This document shows positions 45,240-57,539 of a stretch of 64,000 bases of DNA, one piece after another (within the stretch, counting starts at the first letter, position 1; every line of letters begins with the position of its first letter). The stretch covers positions 1,204,542 to 1,268,541 of the forward strand of contig NW_004955448.1 of the NCBI RefSeq assembly GCF_000276665.1, given 5' to 3'. Below the pieces are notes generated by a model. It was not told the DNA's origin. It saw nothing but the letters and a program-made list of their open reading frames with translations, and did not search any database. The position numbers and the translations under genes are program-made. This stretch comes from Chinchilla lanigera (Eukaryota > Chordata > Mammalia > Rodentia > Chinchillidae).

Positions 45240-45440
45240 AATTTTTATGGAGTGTGAGGCCCTGTTCTACATGTTCTACATGTTAGCCCTTTTAGTCACT
45301 ATCACGGCCTTGTGAGGCGAAGGCCATCACTATCCCCATTTTACCCAGGAGGATTATGGTACAATGGTGTGAAATAAATTGCTCAGAGCAGACTGCTATT
45401 GATCTGTGCTCTTGACCCTGACAATCTGACTCCAAACCTG
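45240..45440 (-). repeat. MIR SINE
   Basis: The plus strand reads reverse MIR: GAGTGTGAGGCCCTGTTCTA, ACTATCCCCATTTTACCCAG, ATAAATTGCTCAGAGCAG, CAATCTGACTCC. Confidence 0.8.
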
Positions 45441-45475
45441 AGTACTTACTTGCTTTCCCTGGAAAGAAATTAGCT

Positions 45476-45540
45476 AAAGGTGTGTGCGTGTGCACACTGC
45501 ATGCACGTGCACGCATGTGTGCGCATGTGTATCTGTGAAT
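45476..45540. repeat. Alternating purine-pyrimidine tract
   Basis: GTGTGTGCGTGTGCACACTG and GCACGTGCACGCATGTGTGC form a long alternating tract with internal palindromes (GTGCAC, GCACGTGC). Confidence 0.8.
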
Positions 45541-46085
45541 TCAACTGAAGTGGGGATACAGGCTAATGGTGGACTTAGATGCACTCTCATTTCCTATATT
45601 TAGTCTAAAATTTGAACTAAGCACTGAGATGTGCTGCAACAGTTGCCCATTAGTATGCTGCCTGGAGACTCTGAAATGGTTTGTGTAGAAGAGCTGCTGC
45701 ATTTTTTCAGCTGGGACTGCTGCTTGTGGCACTTAGACTCGATGTCAGCTCACCACACCAGCCTTCCTAGGGCTAGGGCTTAACAGTTAGGTCAGCATGT
45801 CTAGCGGTGGGAAGGAGAGAGTGTGTGTGTGTACATATGTGTGTGTGTTTTGTAAAAACAAAACAAAATTTTATTAAAATTTTATTAGCAGAAGATAAAT
45901 GAGTAGCCGACATCAACTGCTCTCTCCCTCTCTTTTTTAAAATAAATTCACAAATTAACCCTCTAAAAAAGCTTAGAAATCAAGAGCTCCATCTCATAAC
46001 ACCCACGTTAGGTGTCACTGCCCTGTCCCACTGTTCTGCCTTCTGTGGCTGGTGTGTGCGTGAAGTTGGAGTTATGCCTTGATGA
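45541..46085. other. Unique interval, nothing recognised
   Basis: Short TG runs at 45817-45850. No gene. Confidence 0.4.
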
Positions 46086-46089
46086 GCCA

Positions 46090-46350
46090 AATTGTCCCCC
46101 TCAGCCTCTTTCTGTTTCGTCACAATGAGTTGCACGTGCAGAACTGTTTTCATGTGTAATTGTTCGCTGGAAGCAGTAATTGCATCCAAAAGCGACGCTT
46201 ATGCCAATGGCAGGAGCAATTAGTAGCGAAAATGCAAATAATCGCAGGCCTCCAAATTGTAGTCTTAAAAAGATCACACTCGGAATCATCTCCTTCACCC
46301 AGGAGGAGTTGGCTAAAGATTTGTCCACTCTTTTTCCCGAGGAAATTGTA
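46090..46350. promoter_or_regulatory. Candidate conserved non-coding element with homeobox/POU motifs
   Basis: Repeat-free block with a perfect octamer ATGCAAAT (46232-46239), TAATTG cores at 46157-46162 and 46177-46182, CAATTAG at 46217-46223, and CpG-containing unique text (AAAGCGACGC, AATAATCGCAGG). Such motif density is typical of deeply conserved developmental enhancers, but conservation is not testable from the sequence alone. Confidence 0.35.
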
Positions 46351-46359
46351 TTTGTAATT

Positions 46360-48435
46360 TGAAGTCAGTACTGTAATCTCGGGACCTTCCTTGATGATCT
46401 CCCCTTGCAGGAGCCTCTGGGGAATGGCATATTTTCCAGCACAAACCAGACATAAAAAACTGATTCTAAACATCAGCTTATTTACAAAATAGAAAATGGA
46501 GTAACTTAGAGTCAAATTTTTGTTTTGAGGAAAAAACAGACAACTGAATAAACTGTTCTTATAACGGTGACTTGCGTATCTCCCTACATCCAAACTAAGG
46601 GAAAACAGGGTCATAGAATTATTAACAAAGTACTTATTGTATGACTCGGCCTTTAGTCACAGAATTACAAGATCTGCAGCTACGCATCTTTCCCGCCTTC
46701 CTCCTCCCAGTGGAATCACTTCCAGAGTCAAGCAGATTGCAGCCTCGGTGAGACACAATCATAACTGTGCCCGTGGCTTTGCACACTTTCCCTGTGACTT
46801 CCTCCTACCCTGCCTCTGTCAGAAGCTTTGGGTTGTGCCTGCTGGCTTCGGCACTCTGCTGCTTCAGGTAGTAACACTGGGCTCACAGGTTGCTCTTTGT
46901 GTTACACCTGGTAACATGGACCACAAGCACGCACATCTTCCTGTCTTAAAGCCTTGCAGAGGTATTGGTGAACGGACTCTCCTCTGGCTTCAAACTCCCT
47001 CTCCACTCCAAGTAGACACCTGGCAGGAGGTGGTGCAGGACAAAGCCAGGTGTGTGAGCAGCTGATTCAGAGACGGTGGGAGCCCTGTGCTTTCCATCAC
47101 ACTCAGAGTCATCCCTTCACTCACAGCTATGCACATACACCCATTCTTCCTTCAGTTACATGTTGCTTTGCATAAGCTTATTGTTCCCTTGTGCAAACAG
47201 ATCTCCAAATGGGCTCCTCTTATTGGTCCACAGTGGTCTAGAGGTACCTGGACTTGCCCGAATGTTACTGGAAAGACAGCTCAAGTTATCCTTGAGACCC
47301 CAGCTGTAATGGCGCTGGCTGACAGAGATGCATTGCTCTAAGGAAGACAAGGAAGTGAAAGCGGTATAGCAGTTCATAGTAAAGTGTTTTACGGCAAAGA
47401 AATAGTGATCGCCTATTGATTAGTGACTCAGAGGGAACAGTGTCACCAATAGGATGCAGAAAATTAACTCTGGTGATGTGTGTATTGCCTCAGATTCCTC
47501 TATTAGTAAAGCCTCATCCTTGGGGAATAAATCTGTTACACTAATCAATGCCAATGTATCCAGAATAATGTGGAAGAAATTAAGGAATGTACAACACACT
47601 TCTCATTACAAGCAGTACCACATTTTTATTTTGCTTGCAGAGTAGACATGGAGCCTGCATTGCGTTAGAGTGAAAAGTAGGGGTGGGAGGTGAGCTCGTT
47701 TGTTGACAAGAAACAACTGGGAAAAAATATTGAGCCAACTGTGGGCACAATGTATTTAAAAACCAAAGGTTGGCCCAGCAGGAGAGGTCTCACAGCTGCT
47801 GCTCTAGGTGTGAGCTCTTAGTGGATTTAATAATAGCTTCCTCCACACAGCGCTGGGGAAGCAATGTCGCCTTCCATGTGATCCCGCTGTTTGCGGCATC
47901 TGGGAGGCTGCTCCGTCATCCTGCCAATGTCCTTCTCCCCTCCTGTGCCATGTGGGCAGTCCCTGTCTGACAGACTCACTCAGGGATTAAAGGAGAAAGT
48001 GGTCAAGAATGGCTAAGGGTGAGGGGCTGTAAAATATTTGTGCTGAGACTGCGAGGAAATATAAAAAACAGAATCGTGCAAGTGTATGTAAGAGGGCTGC
48101 CCAGACACGGTGACACTGGTGGAAATGTGATTGAGCCCACTATTGGGTTTGTGTAACCAGAGAAGGTGAGATTATTCTGATCCCTCATAAATTCCCTAAG
48201 GTGAAGTGGATGCCCACGTGTCCCATGCCTAAAAGAAACGCTCTGACTGTCTGCGGAAGGAATTCTCTGGGTGCAGGCTACAGCCAGGCTCTGTTCTCTG
48301 GCCATGAATGTGTGAGCAGTGGAAGGTTTTGACCTTGGTGATTCTGTGCCAGTGGCTTGCACAGAGGGAAACGCACATCTGCCGGCCCTTAGCGTATGGC
48401 AGGGAAATTGTTCCCTCCCTCTCTGCTTGCCGAAG
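46360..48435. other. Unique interval, nothing recognised
   Basis: Repeat-poor, relatively GC-balanced. A 142-codon frame at 46637-47065 and another of 154 codons (minus, 46150-46614) show no family features. Confidence 0.45.
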
Positions 48436-48439
48436 CAAG

Positions 48440-48560
48440 AGTTAATTTAAACGGGGTTTAAGTGACTTAAGTGCTCACTTAGGCTCTAAATTTAAGTGTT
48501 ATTGGGAGACAGAGCATTAGCAAAAAAATTAAATGAAAATGTAAATGATTGACACAGAAG
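48440..48560. promoter_or_regulatory. Candidate enhancer: clustered NK2-type motifs and a PBX-like site
   Basis: TTAAGTG occurs at 48458-48464, 48467-48473 and 48492-48498, and the related CACTTAG at 48476-48482. These are four NK2-homeodomain-like cores in 41 bp. TGATTGACA, a PBX/TALE-like core, lies at 48546-48554. The surrounding DNA is repeat-free. Confidence 0.35.
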
Positions 48561-48569
48561 TCTGAATCA

Positions 48570-50940
48570 GAAGGAGGTGGTGGAGAGGGGAGTGGCCAGG
48601 CGGAAATGTAATCTGCTGGGAGCTCTGGGAGGTCAGGGTGTGGAATGGTGGCTTCTGAATGGCCTGGACAAGAAGAGTCTGGTCAGCAGAAGGGGAGAGA
48701 GCGGGGCTTCAGGATTTCGTGGAAGCTTGATTGATATTTTGGGTTCAGGAGATTGAAATCTTTCTCCCCATTGTCAGGGAACAGTGTGCTCCTTGCTTCT
48801 CATTCTCCATGTGGTCCTGGAAAGACTAAGTTTCCCACTGTGTGTCCTGTCTGAACAGTCAGAGGCTCCACGACCCAGGGGCACTGGCCTTGCCTATGGC
48901 ACCACATACGTAGGCAGTGGGAGAGAGAAGGTGTCTCTTTCACTTTTGGCTTTCTAGTTGTAGGGACTGTGTGAGCCTGGAGCTGCTGGGAGCAATTTTC
49001 CTTTGCTAATAAAACAAAGCCTTCCCACAAGGAAAGCAGAGGCAAGAGGTAGAAAGGGAAACACATTCAAAGCTCCATGGTCTCACAAAGGCCCTGAATT
49101 TAGCCATGCCTGCAGGGAGAACACGCCTAGTTGCAAGAGCCTCAATAGAACCACTGTTGGCTTGAGGAATTTGAATCAGATTTTTGTCATTTGAGATCAA
49201 AGGCAAAAGGAATTAGTGAATAGGTGAAGCCAGAGGATCTCAGTAAGAGTATATATACCTCTGTTTAGACCCTGAGTCTTTCAAAAGATCTATACAGAGA
49301 AACAAAAAACCTTTTGTATTCCCTTGAATGTGATTTTACTGTGGAATGGAAGTATGTCTGTTTTGGCTTTACATGGGCAAGTTATTTAATCACTAGTTTT
49401 CGCTTGTAATGTAAGCATGAAGGAGCGCTTGCCTCAGATAGTTTAGTACGTGTTAATGGCGCAGGGACCATTCCAAGAGCTCTGCGTGTTCACTGCGTAT
49501 TATGCTTTCTTTATACTTACTCGAATATATTCCGTACATCTTTCTCTCCTTTGTTTCCTTCTCATACCCCCCATCTGGATAAAAAAATAGAAGTATTATA
49601 GACAACTAAGGTTGAAATATTATAGGCAGTCAGACAGGTCTAGGGCCTTCAGTCAATGCAAAGAATCAATACGAAAGATAAAAACACATTACAACTGTGA
49701 CCGGAGGCATATCTGTTGGAGGTCAGGCCTCAAGATAAAGGTGGAATGAACAAGCCTACATGCCACCCCAAGGGTAAGTAAGACCTGGTCTAATAAAGTC
49801 TAGATAGATGTCAGTCACCTCAGTGGGTGACCAAGACCTTTAGACCCTCAGAACTGAAAAGTTCTTTGTCCTTTCCATGTATACTTGTACATGACTTGCT
49901 TCCCCATTGGATCAATATTACCTAAGTGGCTGTACTTATAATCTTATTGGTTGGTCATGATTTTAACCCACGTTGTACTCACCTCGTGACTTTGCTCTAT
50001 CGAACTTCTCCAGAAAGTGAGTTTGCTGGCAACTCACTCTGGACAACCCTCATCCCCCCCCACCGCCGTCTCAAAGGAGCTGTAGCTCTCCCCTCAGTAA
50101 TCATTTCCAGTCTTAAATCCTGTTATTCTTTAGGACTCATTCTTCAGTTTTGGGGAACACAAACTTGGTATATCTGACATCTAACAGGTTGGGAGTTATA
50201 ATATTTCCCTAATATCATTTGATGATCTTACATCGGAAGCATTAGTCCAGTTAAGGTACAACTTGCCTTGAAGGGTGGGGGCTGGGAAATAACTGAACTG
50301 TTAAAGGCAGATGCCTCATTAGTAAATGGAGATAGAAAAGACTCTGGCAAAACACTAGAATAATTCCCATCAACAATGGATTACAGAAAGGATTGTTTTC
50401 TTCCCGTTGGTGTTAATGTCTTCTTGTCCAGTGAAAATCCAATGCTTGCACAAATTCCTGGTGTAAGATTGTAAAGATCACTTGCAAGGCTATTGACAAT
50501 TCATTTAACAGAATCATTGATATTCATGATATGGAACAGTGAGCAGAGTGATCCTAAAATGATACAAAATACCAGACAATTAAAAATCCTAGGTATTTCG
50601 GTCAGTTATATATTATTTAGCTTGGAGGGGAAGGGGCTTTTGTCACAGAATGTTTGAGACTAAAAATGAACTGACAACCAGTCATTCATGGCCCCTACCA
50701 ATGTCAGTGAGGAATGGAGTGTTCTCATGTCCATACATTTTTGTAAGATTTCTGAAATAAAAAATATTTGTATATTTTAAAAAACCCATGGCATTACTAT
50801 GGTATAAGCTCCAGGCCCTATGAGAAATACACCTTCCAGTCAAAGGTCTTGAGAGTATTACTATAAGTTTTGTGCTGCATCAATTGGAAAAATAGTCAAA
50901 TAGAACTTGTAAATAAAACTAAGAAAATATAGAGGAGACA
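48570..50940. other. Unique interval, possible old LTR at 49700-50170
   Basis: No gene recognised. The stretch 49720-50170 (CTTATTGGTTGGTCATG, CTCACCTCGTGACTTTGCTC, GAGCTGTAGCTCTCCCCTC) has the feel of a retroviral LTR, but termini are not found. A weak reverse-MIR resemblance lies at 49445-49560. Confidence 0.35.
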
Positions 50941-52210
50941 TTTCCTAATTTATTTTATTTTTTTATTTTAAAAAGAAAAAAATAAAAAAGATGCAAAATC
51001 TCAAAACAACATAATAGGAGAGTAATAATGGCTAATAGGTTGCATACTGTTATCTTCAAAATAGTTGCTCAGATTACAAGATACAGATAGGCATGAAAAA
51101 TTGATCAAACAGTATAAGCACAAACCTTTCTTTTCAATGAACTAAGAGAAATTAGTATAACTATCTTGTATATATATATATATTTCTTTTTCCTTCTTTC
51201 TTTTTTCCTTTTCCTCATCCCATTTTCTCTTTCTTTTTGCAAAGTTTCTTCCCTTTTCACAATATCTATTTTACCTTTTGGATCTTATTTACTCTTTCAG
51301 CTTCTCACACTAGGGAGACAATATGATGTTTACACATACAAGTCTGATTTATTTCACTTATGAGTAGGGTCTCAAATTGCACCCATTTACTTATAATAGT
51401 CTCAAGTTTATCCTTCTCTATAGTGAGTAGTACTCCATTGTACAAAAATATCACATCTTTTTTATCCATTCCTCAGTTGAGGGATATTTGGGCTGTTTCC
51501 AAGATTTAGCTATTACAAATTGTGCTGCTATATATCATGGATGCACATATATCATTGTGGTATGATGTTTTTAATTCTTCTGGGAAGATACCCAGGAGGG
51601 AATATCTGGATCAAATGAGATCTCTAATCCTAGTGTTTTGAGGAATTGTCACACAGATTTCCACAGTGGTTGCACCAGTTTACACTCCCACCAACAGTGG
51701 AGAAGGGTTCCTCTTTCCCCACAGCTCTGCCAGCATTTGTTATTGGTTGATTTTTTAATGATAGCTGTTCTTTCTGGGATGAGATGGAATCTCAGTGTTG
51801 TTTTAATTTGTATCTCTCAAATGATCAGTGATGTCAAACATTTTCTCATATATTTATTTGTTATTTGTATTTCCTTATTTGAGAAGTGTATATTCATCTC
51901 AGATGCCTATTTTTGGATTGGGTCTTTGAATTTGAGGGGTCTGATTTTTAAAAATTCTTTACATGTTTAGATATAAATCCTTTGTGTGTTTGGCCCCTTT
52001 GTCAAAGATGAGGTGACTGAGTAAGTTTGGGGTGGCATCTGCATTTTCTATTCTGTTTCATTGGTACTCTGCTCTGGTTTTTTTTTTTTTTCCCCCAATA
52101 CTATGCTGATTTTATCACAGTAGCTTTGTAGTGTAATTTCAAGTCAGGAACTGTGATGCCCTCTGCCTTCCTTTTTTGCCCAGAATTGCCTTTGCTATTC
52201 TACTCTTCTT

Positions 52211-52465
52211 CTAGTTCCAAATGAATTTTAGGAATGCTTTCTCTAATTCTATGAGATATGCTAATGATATTTTGATTGGAATTACATTAAATCTGTATAA
52301 TATTCTGGGAATATGTCCATTTTCACTATGTTGATTCTTCCTGTCCATGAACAAGGGATATCTCCATTTTCTGATATCCTCTTCAATCTCTTTTTTCAAG
52401 TTACTGTAATTTTTAATATATAGATCTTTTACTTCCTTCATTTGATGGATTTCTAAGTATTTCAT
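52211..52465 (-). pseudogene. L1 ORF2 fragment downstream of the polymerase core
   Basis: An 84-codon frame reading YLEIHQMKEVKDLYIKNYSN ... IPRILYRFNVIPIKISLAYL ... FLKFIWN matches the L1 ORF2 segment after the catalytic domain. It continues the same decayed element as 52558-52818 in another frame, so at least one frameshift or stop separates them. Confidence 0.8.
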
Positions 52466-52557
52466 TTTTTGGATGCTACTGTGAAGAGTGTGGTTTCACT
52501 ATTTCTGTGAGTTTGTTGCTTGTGTATAGGTATGCTACTGATTTTTGAGTGCTGACT

Positions 52558-52818
52558 TTACTCAGCTACACTTCTGAATTTGGTTATTAAATCTAGAAAT
52601 CTTCTGGTGGAGTTTTTTGGGTCTTCTATGTAGAGTATCATGTCATTTGCAAATAACAATAATTTAACTTTTTCCTTTCCTATCCTTATTCCTTTTATTC
52701 TTGCTCTTGTCCAATTGCTCTGGCTAATGTTTCCAGAACTATATTGAATAGGAGTGGTGATAGTGGACATCCTTGTCTTGTTCCTGATTTTAGAGTGAAA
52801 ACTTTCAGTTCTGACCAT
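52558..52818 (-). pseudogene. L1 ORF2 reverse-transcriptase fragment, inactive
   Basis: An 86-codon frame contains [40 protein letters not shown], which aligns with the catalytic FADD region of L1 ORF2. The first catalytic aspartate of the FADD motif reads asparagine here (FAND), which would abolish polymerase activity. The frame is bounded by stops, and the upstream finger and endonuclease parts are absent. Confidence 0.8.
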
Positions 52819-55817
52819 CAGGGCCTGGGTTTTTCTTCATTGGTAGGTTCTTAACTACATTTTCAATTTCCTTTACTGATATCAGGTTATTTAAAATATT
52901 TATATCTTCTTGATTCAGTTTTGGTGATTCCTGTATGTCCAAGAATCTGTCCATTTCTTCTGTGTTCTTCCTTGGAGTTCTGTTTGGATCTGTTTAATGG
53001 ATTCCATTTCTTTCCTATGTTGGGCATTTGTGGTTTCCATCATTTTCCTAAGTTCATTTATGCTTTTACCTGGGTCTATTCTAATATTTTTTATTTTAAG
53101 CATCATTTCTTTTTGTATCTGATGGATTACCTTCTTTATAGCCTTTTTCACTTCCGCTGCTATCATTTTAGAAAGTTCCAGTGTTTGACTTCCAAGTTCC
53201 TCTATCTCATTGTGTTCCAGCTTGTCCTATGTGGGCTAGGGTTGCATTTTGCTTCTGTGTCTTGTCATTTTCTCTTTTTTCTTTTTTTATTCTATTTTGT
53301 TTTCTATGTTGATGCTTGCTGATTTCTTATGGTAGATAGCTTTATCACTAGTGTAGAGGCTTCCCTCAGAGATGTCTGATCTTCAAGGATGTCTTCTAGA
53401 TGTAGGTGGTTCTTTATAGCTATCCCAACAAGCTACCTTCCCCATTTATAAAGGATGCCACATTACTATTTGGCTCAGCACCCAGTCTTTTGGTACTGGA
53501 CTGTAGTGATGATTATGACCCCATACAATCACAGTGTTATCATACAAAGGAGAAGAACTGATTATAACATGTATGACATCCTGGCTAAATACAGCTAGTA
53601 ATAACAATAGTTTCAAGTATAGGTTCGCTACTGACAAACTATGACAACTATCAACCTGACACATTTAACCACATGAGAAAAATCCTAAAGTTATATAACA
53701 AAATGAAACATATACCATGTATTTGTATGCAGTGGTTTTTCCCTTAGTGAAGTTATTTTACCCTGTTGCAGGGTGTGTGTGTGGTGGTGGGGGTAAAGGT
53801 GGGTGGGAGATAAAAGTAATGAATGAGGTCAAATATAGTAGAATCAAGGCTGGAGGTCAAAGGATAATTACCAAGTTTTGGGAAGCTGGAGGACACAGGA
53901 GGGAAAGAATGAAAGAGAAAGTGAAGAAGTAATCAGAAAGGAAAGAGACAATGTTTACTCACTTGAAAGTACAAATTTAAGAGGTACTTGAGGAAAAGAG
54001 AGAAAGGGTTAGTGGAAGAAAACAAAAAAGAAAGGTAAGAAACCTAAAAAGTGAAAAAAAGAAGGATGAGAGAGAAGAAAAAGCAAAGAAAAAAAGACCA
54101 GAAAAAAGGAGAAAAAAAGCCCAAATAAAAATAATCATAAAATAAAAAATAAAACAAGACAAAATCCAACCAGAAAAGAAAGGATAGCTAATTAGACAAA
54201 CAAGGGAGAATAAAAGTAGTAAAATAGAATAAAAAGTAATAAAATATCTCTGGTGTTTACAGTTCTGTGATAGTGTTCATGTCAGATCCCAGAAGCGTGC
54301 TGTGTACTCCAGCCAAGTTTGTCATGGGAATTGTGCTGGGTATGGCGCTGATCTTGACCTCTGGATGTGGGGGCTGGGAATGGTGTTCTGTTGGTGGAGT
54401 TCTCCATAGCCCAACTGCTCACTCCTCACGGCTGCTTCGGACAGTTCCGCATTGCTGGCCTCACTGATTACTCCACCTGCCAAAGGCATTTGTGCACCTG
54501 TGCACCTGGGTCCACCTGGCCTGCCCTAATTCATTCTATAATGTTGCATTATCCTGAACTGAAACTCAGTCAAAGATACTTGCAGAAAAAACTATAGACC
54601 AAAATTACTATAACCCTATGTTCCTAACTACAACATCTTCAACAAAGCAAATGCAATCCAGTGATACAAAAACACTGTACCATGACAAAGTGGAATTTAT
54701 TATAGAAATGCAAGGTTGGTTCATCATTTGAAAGATCAACCAGTATTAATTCATTATATCAAAAAACTAGAAAATAAAAAGCCTAAAATCATCTGAAGAG
54801 ATGCGGAAAAGCACTTGACCAAAGCCAAAATATATTCGTAATACAAACTCTGAGAAAGCCAAAAATAGAAGGAACGTCCTCAAGACTATGAAAGCCATCT
54901 TTGTCCTTTTGATCTAATATTTACAGATAATTCTACTCAGCAGCAGAATGCACATGCAAGGCAAGTGCACAAAGAGCTTTCACTGCGACTCCCACCTACC
55001 TACAGCTGTCATCCCATGTAATGGTGAAAGAATGAATGACTTTCCCTCAGGATAAAAAGTAAGGCAAGAATGTTCCCCTTTTTACCACTTGAAGTCAATA
55101 TGGTACTAGAGGCTTTAGCTAGGACAATAAGGCAAGAAAAAGAAATAATATGAAAACAGACCAAAAAGAAAGAAAATCATCTCTTTATAGATGTCATGAT
55201 TGTCTAAGTAAAATGTGAAGGCCAGTCTGATCCCCTTCATTTGAGTGTTTGCCCTCCAGTTACTCAGCCTGAAGTCTTTTCCTATTTTTTTTACTCTTCG
55301 TTGTTAAGGGCCAGGCTGATCTTTGGCAGCTACTACAGCTAAAATCCTGTACCATTTCCTCTTACTTTCTAATTAAACCTTTTTCCTGTGAAAAGAATGT
55401 TCAAAAACTTTTTAAAAATTATTCAAAGTAAAAGTGAGATGAGAACTTTGCAAGATACAAAGTAAAAATTGAAACAATTTATTCTACTTCTTATGCTATT
55501 AACAAATATTTATAAATTAAAATAGGAAATATCATTTATATATTATCAAAAATCATTAAAACATCAAGTGTAAGTCTAATAAAATATGTGTAAGATCTGT
55601 ATGATGAGAAGTCAAAATGCTGATGAGAAAAAAATCAAAGATCTAATTCAAGAGGGTATATATTGTGTTGGTGTTTTGAAAGTTGGTGTTGTTATGATAT
55701 CAATGCTTAGTTATTAGCTTATAGATGCTATACAACCTGAATAACAATTTTAGAAAGTTTTAGTTTTGGAAATTGACAAGTTGATTCAAAAATTTTTATA
55801 GAAATGTAAGAACCTAG

Positions 55818-55960
55818 GGATATAGCTCAGCGGCATAAGCACCTGCCTGGCAAGCATGAGGTCCTGAGTTTGATTCCCGGTATCACAAAAAAGACCAAAA
55901 AAAAAAAAAAAAAAAAAAAGGAAAAAAAAAAAAAAAAAAAAAGAAAAAACCTAAAAAAAA
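55818..55960 (+). repeat. ID SINE with long A tail and 17-bp target duplication
   Basis: GGATATAGCTCAGCGGCATA ... GAGTTTGATTCCCGGTATCAC followed by a roughly 70-bp A-rich tail. GAAATGTAAGAACCTAG flanks at 55801-55817 and 55961-55977. Confidence 0.95.
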
Positions 55961-56280
55961 GAAATGTAAGAACCTAGAAGAGCCAAAACAATTTTAAAAT
56001 ATATTTTACAAAATAAAATAAAACTAAAAGTAATGGACTAACATTACCTGATGTCAAGATTCACCATAAAGCTACAATAAGGGAGACTATAGTTTAGTCC
56101 TAAGGATAAACATATGGATCAATTAAGTGAAATATAAGGCCAAAAAGTAGACTTACATACATGTGGTTAATTGGTTAAATCAGTAAGGAGGTCAAAGCAT
56201 ATCAAATGTGCAAAAGGATGGTCATCAAAAACTAGAACCCAGGTTTTTAAAACAATAAGACTGATGATTATTTCATCTCT

Positions 56281-56350
56281 GTGTTAGTTAACTTTCTGTT
56301 ACTGTAACAAATGAGATAATCAACTTATAAAGAGAAAAAGGGGTTTGATG
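56281..56350 (+). repeat. Short MLT2-like LTR fragment
   Basis: GTGTTAGTTAACTTTCTGTT, then ACTGTAACAAATGAGATAAT and TTATAAAGAGAAAAAGGGG are the first 70 bp of an ERVL LTR. L1 text continues on the right. Confidence 0.6.
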
Positions 56351-57539
56351 GTCTTTCCTTTTGATGGTCTTTTTAATAAATGGTGCTAGACTGATTGCTT
56401 ATTCATATGTAAAAATGAACCTTAACTTTTACCTTACATAAAATATGAGATTAATTTGAAGTGAATCATAGACCTAAACATTAGAGCCAAATATTACAGA
56501 AGTACCAGAAGAAATCACAGGAGAATCTTTTTAGTTGTGCCTTCAGCAGACTTCTTTGATAGAACACAAAAAAGTGGGAATCATTAAAAAAATAAGTTGG
56601 ACTTCATACAAATTAAAATCTTTTTCTCTTCAAGAGACATCACTAAGAAAGTGAAAAAGGCAAGCTGTGACATGAAGGAAAATATTTTCAAAACATAAAT
56701 ATGGTAGAGTACTGTTTCTAGAATATATGAAGAACTTCTACAACTAAATACTAATAATACAAGCTATCTGATTTTAAAATGTACAAAGGATTTGCATATA
56801 CACCATGACACATACTCAATAGCCAAAAAGAAAGTGAGAAAACTCTCAGCATCATTAATCAGTAGAGAAAAAATAAACTTAAATGCTACTACGCACTCAT
56901 TATTTTTAAAACATTGACATACCAGATATGGTGAGAGTACGGAGTAGCTGGAATTCTTAGAGGTTACCAGCAGGAAGGCAAAGGAGTGGAGACAGTCTGG
57001 ACGTGTTAAATGTATAGTTATGACATGACCCCCAAGTTCCATTTGTAGATATGCACCCCAAAGTAAAAAAGCTCATATTCACAAAATACCCGTTACTTGA
57101 ATACTGTAGAAATCATCTGTACAAAGCTTCAAACTGAAAACAATTCAAAATATACATCATTTCTGGAATAGGTAAACAAATGGCAGTATATCAGTATGAT
57201 GAGATTCTGGTCAGCAGCAAGAAAGGAAGAAATAACTGATAGGTGGAGCAACTTGGAGGATTCTCAGAAACATTTTGCTAAAGTGAAAGAAGTGGGGCAT
57301 CAAAGGTGATTTATATGAATTTCTAAAAAAGACAAAGCTGTAGTGACAGAAGTCAGAATACATGTGTGAGCAGGGTGAGAGAACTTTTTTGGTGCAGTGG
57401 AAATATTCTATAGTCTTTGTTGTGATGATAGCTATGCAAACACATACATTTGTCAAAATTCAAAGAACTATACACATATAAGTAGTGAATTTTATTGCAT
57501 ATAAATTATACCTTAATACAGCTGTTTTTAAAGACAGAA

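Larger units (their letters stand above)
50945..54560 (-). repeat. L1 element, minus strand, near both ends but internally deleted
   Basis: Reading the minus strand, a GC-richer 5' UTR-like block (54260-54560) and a purine-rich stretch (53950-54250) come first. They are followed by a lysine/glutamate-rich ORF1-like coiled-coil remnant (52915-53166), ORF2 reverse-transcriptase and C-terminal remnants (52211-52818), the ORF2 tail text (51430-51800) and a 3' UTR (50945-51420) sharing a motif with 36674-37370. The whole is about 3.6 kb against about 6-7 kb for a full L1. The endonuclease and early reverse-transcriptase portions are missing between about 52820 and 52915. Confidence 0.7.
54600..57535 (+). 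repeat. Old L1, plus strand, decayed ORF2 to 3' end
   Basis: Starts in the reverse-transcriptase region (ATAGAAATGCAAGGTTGGTT near 54704) and passes through typical C-terminal text (AACATTAGAGCCAAATATTA near 56477, AATATATGAAGAACTTCTAC near 56722). It ends with an ATAAATTATACCTTAATACA tail near 57510. An unexplained block at 55215-55400 (CCAGTCTGATCCCCTTCATT) interrupts it, possibly an LTR. An ID (55818-55960) and an LTR fragment (56281-56350) also lie within it. Confidence 0.7.

Noticed and set aside
46150..47065. Frames of 154 and 142 codons
   Set aside because: No domain or motif; the first overlaps the candidate regulatory block and looks like chance.
49700..50170. Possible retroviral LTR
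   Set aside because: Suggestive wording but no TG...CA termini, target duplication or family match, so not called as a repeat.
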